A stretch of 56,943 nt of DNA from Candidatus Methanoperedens sp. BLZ2. GTDB lineage: Archaea > Halobacteriota > Methanosarcinia > Methanosarcinales > Methanoperedenaceae. The stretch lies in NCBI RefSeq assembly GCF_002487355.1, contig NZ_NTMG01000061.1, positions 1-56,943 on the forward strand, given 5' to 3'. Positions within the stretch are counted from its first letter, which is position 1, and the number at the start of each line of letters is the position of its first letter. Under the pieces are notes generated by a model. That model was not told the DNA's origin, searched no databases, and was given only the letters and a program-made list of their open reading frames with translations. Position numbers and translations under genes: made by a program. This document shows positions 54,069 through 56,943 of the stretch, in pieces.

Positions 54069-56120
54069 TCACACCGGACAGACCTGTGCTGCGCAACCTC
54101 CTGAATATTCAGAATCCACAGACACATATTTATCCATAGAATCTCCCAGGTACAAAACCTGCCTGGATTTACTTCCATACCTGTATACGGTGATCCCCTT
54201 GCATTTTAATTCATAAGCGAGCATGAACGCCGTCTCAACTTCCTTGATATCCACATCATTCGGGAAATTTATGGTTTTTGAGACCGCATTATCACTATAT
54301 TTCTGGAATGCAGCCTGCATTTTCACATGCCACCGGGGGGCTATATCAAAAGCGGTCACAAAAACCCGTTTTACATCATCAGGTATCTCTTTTATTCCTG
54401 CAAGTGTGCCAGTCTTTGCGATTTTCATCATCAATTCTTCGCTATAAAATCCCCTTTCTTTCGCTACGGATTCAAAATAAGGATTCACTTCAATGAGTTT
54501 TGTGCCCTCAAGTACATTCCTGACAAAAGAAACAGCAAATAGAGGCTCGATACCGCTTGAACATCCACCTATAATGCTTATTGTACCTGTGGGCGCGACT
54601 GTTGTTACTGTAGAGTTGCGTATTGGTTTTTTATATATACTGCCAGGGAAATTTGGAAACGCGCCTCGAACTTGCGCTAACCTTTCAGATGATATATGTG
54701 ATTTTTCCTGGATGAAACCCATCACTTCTTCTGCGGTTTTCAATGCTTCTTCTGAATCATAAGAAATCCCCAGTTGAACCAGCATATCGGCAAAACCCAT
54801 TACCCCAAGGCCGATTTTCCTGTTCGCCTTTGTAATTTCCTCGATCTGGGGAAGGGGATATTTATTGATGTCAATTATGTTATCAAGGAACCTGACCCCG
54901 ATATTTACGGTTTTTTCCAGCTTTTCCCAATCTATAGAACCATTCTTCACAATTTTAGCAAGGTTTATCGAACCCAGGTTGCAGGATTCATAAGGCAGCA
55001 AAGGAAGTTCACCGCATGGGTTCGTACTTTCAATCTCCCCTATGTGGGGCGTGGGATTGTGCCTGTTGATCTCATCTATGAATATAATTCCCGGATCCCC
55101 TGTTCTCCATGCCATCGTTATTATGAGGTTCCAGATTTCACGCGCTTTAACTTTCTTCACGACTTTCCGGTTTCGGGGATTGATCAACTCATAATCGCTA
55201 TCCTCCCTGACCGCATTCATGAATTTGTCATCAACAGCTACTGATATATTGAAATTTGTAAGGAATCCCTCCTTTGTTTTTGCAGTGATAAATTCAATAA
55301 TATCCGGATGATCCGCCCTCAGTATTCCCATATTTGCGCCGCGTCTTTTCCCTCCCTGTTTGATTATGTCAGTTGTGGTATCAAATACCCGCATGAATGA
55401 AACAGGACCTGAGGCCACTCCTTGTGTGGATTTTACAATATCTCCTTTTGGTCTTATGCGCGAGAATGAAAATCCTGTACCCCCGCCTGATTGCTGGATC
55501 AGCGCCATGCTTTTTACCGCATCAAAAATGCTTGTCAGTGAATCTTCTACCGGAATCACAAAACACGCAGAAAGTTGTCCGATATCAGTGCCTGCGTTCA
55601 TAAGAGTGGGTGTGTTCGGAAGAAATTCAAGGTTCACAAGTATGTTAAGAAATTCTTCCTCAGATTCAGGGTCAAGAGCCACAGCCTTTGCAATTCGCTC
55701 AAAGAGCTGCAAAGGAGTCTCCAAAACTTCCCCTTTATCATCTTTTAACAGGTAGCGCCGCTCGAGGACATGCACAGCATTTACACTCATTTTCAGTTCA
55801 TCCCTCACACCAAAGAATTCTTTGGCTTTCCTGATCTGGGCCCGCTTTTCCCTGTATAATATGTATGCTTTTGCGATGCCAGTATACCCATTTTTAATTA
55901 AGACTTCCTCGACAGCGTCCTGCACATCTTCTACACCAGGTATTCCGGTTATTCTTTTATCAAGAAGTTCCACAACCTGGCCTGCAAGATCTTCTGTTCT
56001 TTCACCATCCTGGCTTTTTGTTGCTATAAATGCCTTAAAAATAGCTTTAGCTATCTTTGCTCTGTCAAAATCTACTATTCTCCCATCTCTTTTCCGGATC
56101 TTCTGCGGCAGAAAAATCAC
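54069..56120 (-). CDS. nrdJ: Adenosylcobalamin-dependent (class II) ribonucleotide reductase
   Basis: A 683-residue NrdJ that reduces ribonucleotides to deoxyribonucleotides using vitamin B12. Residues 4-95 form an ATP-cone regulatory domain. The catalytic barrel has C186 (SACFV) and C380 (ESCNLGSINL) as the redox pair and NPCGE (367-371) with the thiyl-radical Cys369 and Glu371. Further family motifs are GGGTGFSFSRIRP and VAPTGTISIIGGCSSGIEP. The C-terminus GGCAAQVCPV has two cysteines four residues apart (676, 681) and lacks the longer zinc-finger tail of many NrdJ proteins. The start is GTG at 56120; there is no nearby alternative. Confidence 0.95.
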   Translation of the reverse strand: MIFLPQKIRKRDGRIVDFDRAKIAKAIFKAFIATKSQDGERTEDLAGQVVELLDKRITGIPGVEDVQDAVEEVLIKNGYTGIAKAYILYREKRAQIRKAKEFFGVRDELKMSVNAVHVLERRYLLKDDKGEVLETPLQLFERIAKAVALDPESEEEFLNILVNLEFLPNTPTLMNAGTDIGQLSACFVIPVEDSLTSIFDAVKSMALIQQSGGGTGFSFSRIRPKGDIVKSTQGVASGPVSFMRVFDTTTDIIKQGGKRRGANMGILRADHPDIIEFITAKTKEGFLTNFNISVAVDDKFMNAVREDSDYELINPRNRKVVKKVKAREIWNLIITMAWRTGDPGIIFIDEINRHNPTPHIGEIESTNPCGELPLLPYESCNLGSINLAKIVKNGSIDWEKLEKTVNIGVRFLDNIIDINKYPLPQIEEITKANRKIGLGVMGFADMLVQLGISYDSEEALKTAEEVMGFIQEKSHISSERLAQVRGAFPNFPGSIYKKPIRNSTVTTVAPTGTISIIGGCSSGIEPLFAVSFVRNVLEGTKLIEVNPYFESVAKERGFYSEELMMKIAKTGTLAGIKEIPDDVKRVFVTAFDIAPRWHVKMQAAFQKYSDNAVSKTINFPNDVDIKEVETAFMLAYELKCKGITVYRYGSKSRQVLYLGDSMDKYVSVDSEYSGGCAAQVCPV

Positions 56121-56200
56121 CCCATTTAATAAGAATTAATTACCATCATATTAACACTGGAGTATATGAGTTTATTATGAATTAAGCTTTTCACATCGTT

Positions 56201-56256
56201 GGGGTGCAGGGGTAGAGGAAGCCCCTGATTTATAATCAGGAGAGAAATCTTACCCC
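56201..56256 (+). other. Foldable region upstream of the second tnpB
   Basis: GGGGT (56201-56205) can pair with ACCCC (56252-56256), enclosing AGGGGT/GCCCCT (56208-56213 with 56221-56226) and a CCTGATT-TAT-AATCAGG hairpin (56224-56240). The first 25 bases resemble 6384-6408 in front of the other tnpB, and the GAAGCCCC string also occurs at the right end of that element. It is probably an end of an IS605-type element, either the left end of this one or the right end of a lost one. Confidence 0.4.
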
Positions 56257-56268
56257 GCCTTCAAATAA

Positions 56269-56278
56269 CTATATATAC
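56269..56278 (+). promoter_or_regulatory. TATA box of the 59-residue gene / tnpB pair
   Basis: CTATATATAC about 27 bases before the ATG at 56300, the expected distance for a leaderless archaeal transcript. Confidence 0.5.
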
Positions 56279-56299
56279 AGATTGAACATTTATATCAAT

Positions 56300-56479
56300 A
56301 TGAACAGCATTGATAAAACCCATTGGTATAACGAGAATACCCAATCTCCAATATGTAAATCGGCGGGAAATAGTTTTCAATTTGCTGACATTCCAGTAGA
56401 TGTAACCTGTAAAAAATGTTTAGAACTATTAAAAGAAAATCGTGGGTTTGTATTAAAACATACTGGATATTTGATATGA
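56300..56479 (+). CDS. Small CxxC protein, 59 residues, coupled to tnpB
   Basis: A 59-residue protein with HWYNENTQSPICKS and VTCKKCLELLKENR; the cysteine pair CKKC plus an earlier Cys and His could bind one zinc. The Leu-rich stretch after the CxxC looks helical. Similar very short zinc-binding proteins with this end occur in phages and archaea, but I cannot name a family. Its stop overlaps the ATG of the downstream tnpB by four bases (ATGA), so the two are translationally coupled. It may belong to the mobile element or be a host gene into which tnpB inserted. Confidence 0.65.
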   Translation: MNSIDKTHWYNENTQSPICKSAGNSFQFADIPVDVTCKKCLELLKENRGFVLKHTGYLI

Positions 56480-56943
56480 AACAAACGCTTGTGGTTAAAC
56501 TGGATACAAACAAGGAACAGCATAGTGCTATTCTTGAAACCATGCACAGGTTTAACGAAGCGTGTAATTATATTGCCGATATTGCTTTTGAACTGAAAAC
56601 CGCAAACAAGAGGGAACTTCAAAAGGTTGTCTATTATGATGTCAGGGATAAATTTAAACTTTCTGCACAGCTTACCATAAGGGCTATTGCTAAGGTTTGT
56701 GAATCCTATAAACGGGATAAAACTATCAAACCAACATTCAAGCCTACCGGAGCTATCGTTTATGATCAAAGAATCCTGTCCTTCCGAAAGCTGGAAGCCA
56801 TATCTATCCTTACCAACAGTGGAAGGCTGACTGTTCCTATCCGTATGGGAGAATATCAAAAGGTTAGACTGGACAGAATCAGGGGTCAAGCTGACCTTAT
56901 TCTCAGAAATGGAATATTCTATCTTATGGTTGTGGTTGAAGCC
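56476..56943 (+). CDS. tnpB: TnpB (IS1341-type), N-terminal part, cut by window edge
   Basis: The first 156 residues of a second TnpB/OrfB running off the window. The start MKQTLVVKLDTNKEQHSAIL and MHRFNEACNYIADIAFE, then RELQKVVYYDVRDKFKLSAQ and IRAIAKVCESYK are typical of the IS1341-type OrfB N-terminal region, and the final residues (ILRNGIFYLMVVVEA) reach the strand before the RuvC domain. The sequence is quite different from the TnpB at 6547, so it is a separate lineage. The catalytic residues lie beyond the window. Confidence 0.85.
   Translation, partial: MKQTLVVKLDTNKEQHSAILETMHRFNEACNYIADIAFELKTANKRELQKVVYYDVRDKFKLSAQLTIRAIAKVCESYKRDKTIKPTFKPTGAIVYDQRILSFRKLEAISILTNSGRLTVPIRMGEYQKVRLDRIRGQADLILRNGIFYLMVVVEA

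Noticed and set aside
56201-56256. A tRNA-like cloverleaf with an apparent TAT anticodon loop
   Set aside because: The anticodon-like hairpin is perfect, but there is no T-arm (no GTTC-type loop), no proper D-arm, and the stems overlap. The similarity to the region before the other tnpB fits an IS end better.

Overview
The window looks like chromosomal DNA of a methanogen-related archaeon of the Methanosarcinales lineage. Ca. Methanoperedens (ANME-2d) or a close relative is my best guess, but this is inference. The pointers are an archaeosortase, a secreted protein ending in a PEF-CTERM sorting signal, archaeal-style TATA boxes 22-32 nt upstream of start codons (leaderless transcripts), a class II (B12-dependent) ribonucleotide reductase, and an archaeal-type polyprenyl-phosphate GlcNAc-1-phosphate transferase. 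Most of the DNA is AT-rich. The 16.5-18.6 kb stretch is visibly richer in GC.

Layout. (1) 1-2464: two convergent surface-protein genes with related CBM-like 3' ends; the second is a TIM-barrel glycosidase-like protein with a dockerin-like C-terminus. (2) 2525-9975, plus strand: a polysaccharide-modification cluster (small ORF, deacetylase, hexapeptide acyltransferase, FemAB/GNAT-like protein, membrane GT2), interrupted by a TnpB-only IS605-family element, then a TylF-like and a second methyltransferase. (3) 16183-9939, minus strand: a five-gene operon of Wzx-like flippase, two tandem paralogous C-methyltransferase-like proteins, GT2 and GT4. (4) 26318-16501, minus strand: two paralogous FG-GAP/VCBS-repeat proteins, a GT4, and a CBM/Ig protein. 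(5) 43471-26753, minus strand: one 16.7-kb gene for a 5572-residue secreted modular protein. (6) 43630-49852: a catalytically degenerate HtpX/M48-like protein with a small 2-TM protein, a divergent archaeosortase, a VanZ plus DUF1616-like pair, and a PEF-CTERM protein. (7) 49936-52653: phospho-glycosyltransferase, acetyltransferase and aminotransferase for an acetamido sugar. (8) 52692-56943: small and housekeeping genes (hypothetical proteins, DUF84 NTPase, NrdJ) and the start of a second TnpB.

Taken together, regions 2-7 read as a cell-envelope and extracellular-matrix locus. Enzymes assemble and decorate a glycan (GTs, flippase, deacetylase, acyl- and methyltransferases, nucleotide-sugar enzymes), a sorting enzyme acts on at least one substrate, and very large secreted proteins carry carbohydrate-binding, Ig-like and calcium-binding repeats. 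The gene mix resembles the bacterial exosortase (EpsH/XrtA) exopolysaccharide loci. The most notable items are the giant protein, an uncharacterised ~165-residue module it shares with its neighbour, the mosaic near-identity of the two FG-GAP genes, and the pseudo-protease next to the archaeosortase.
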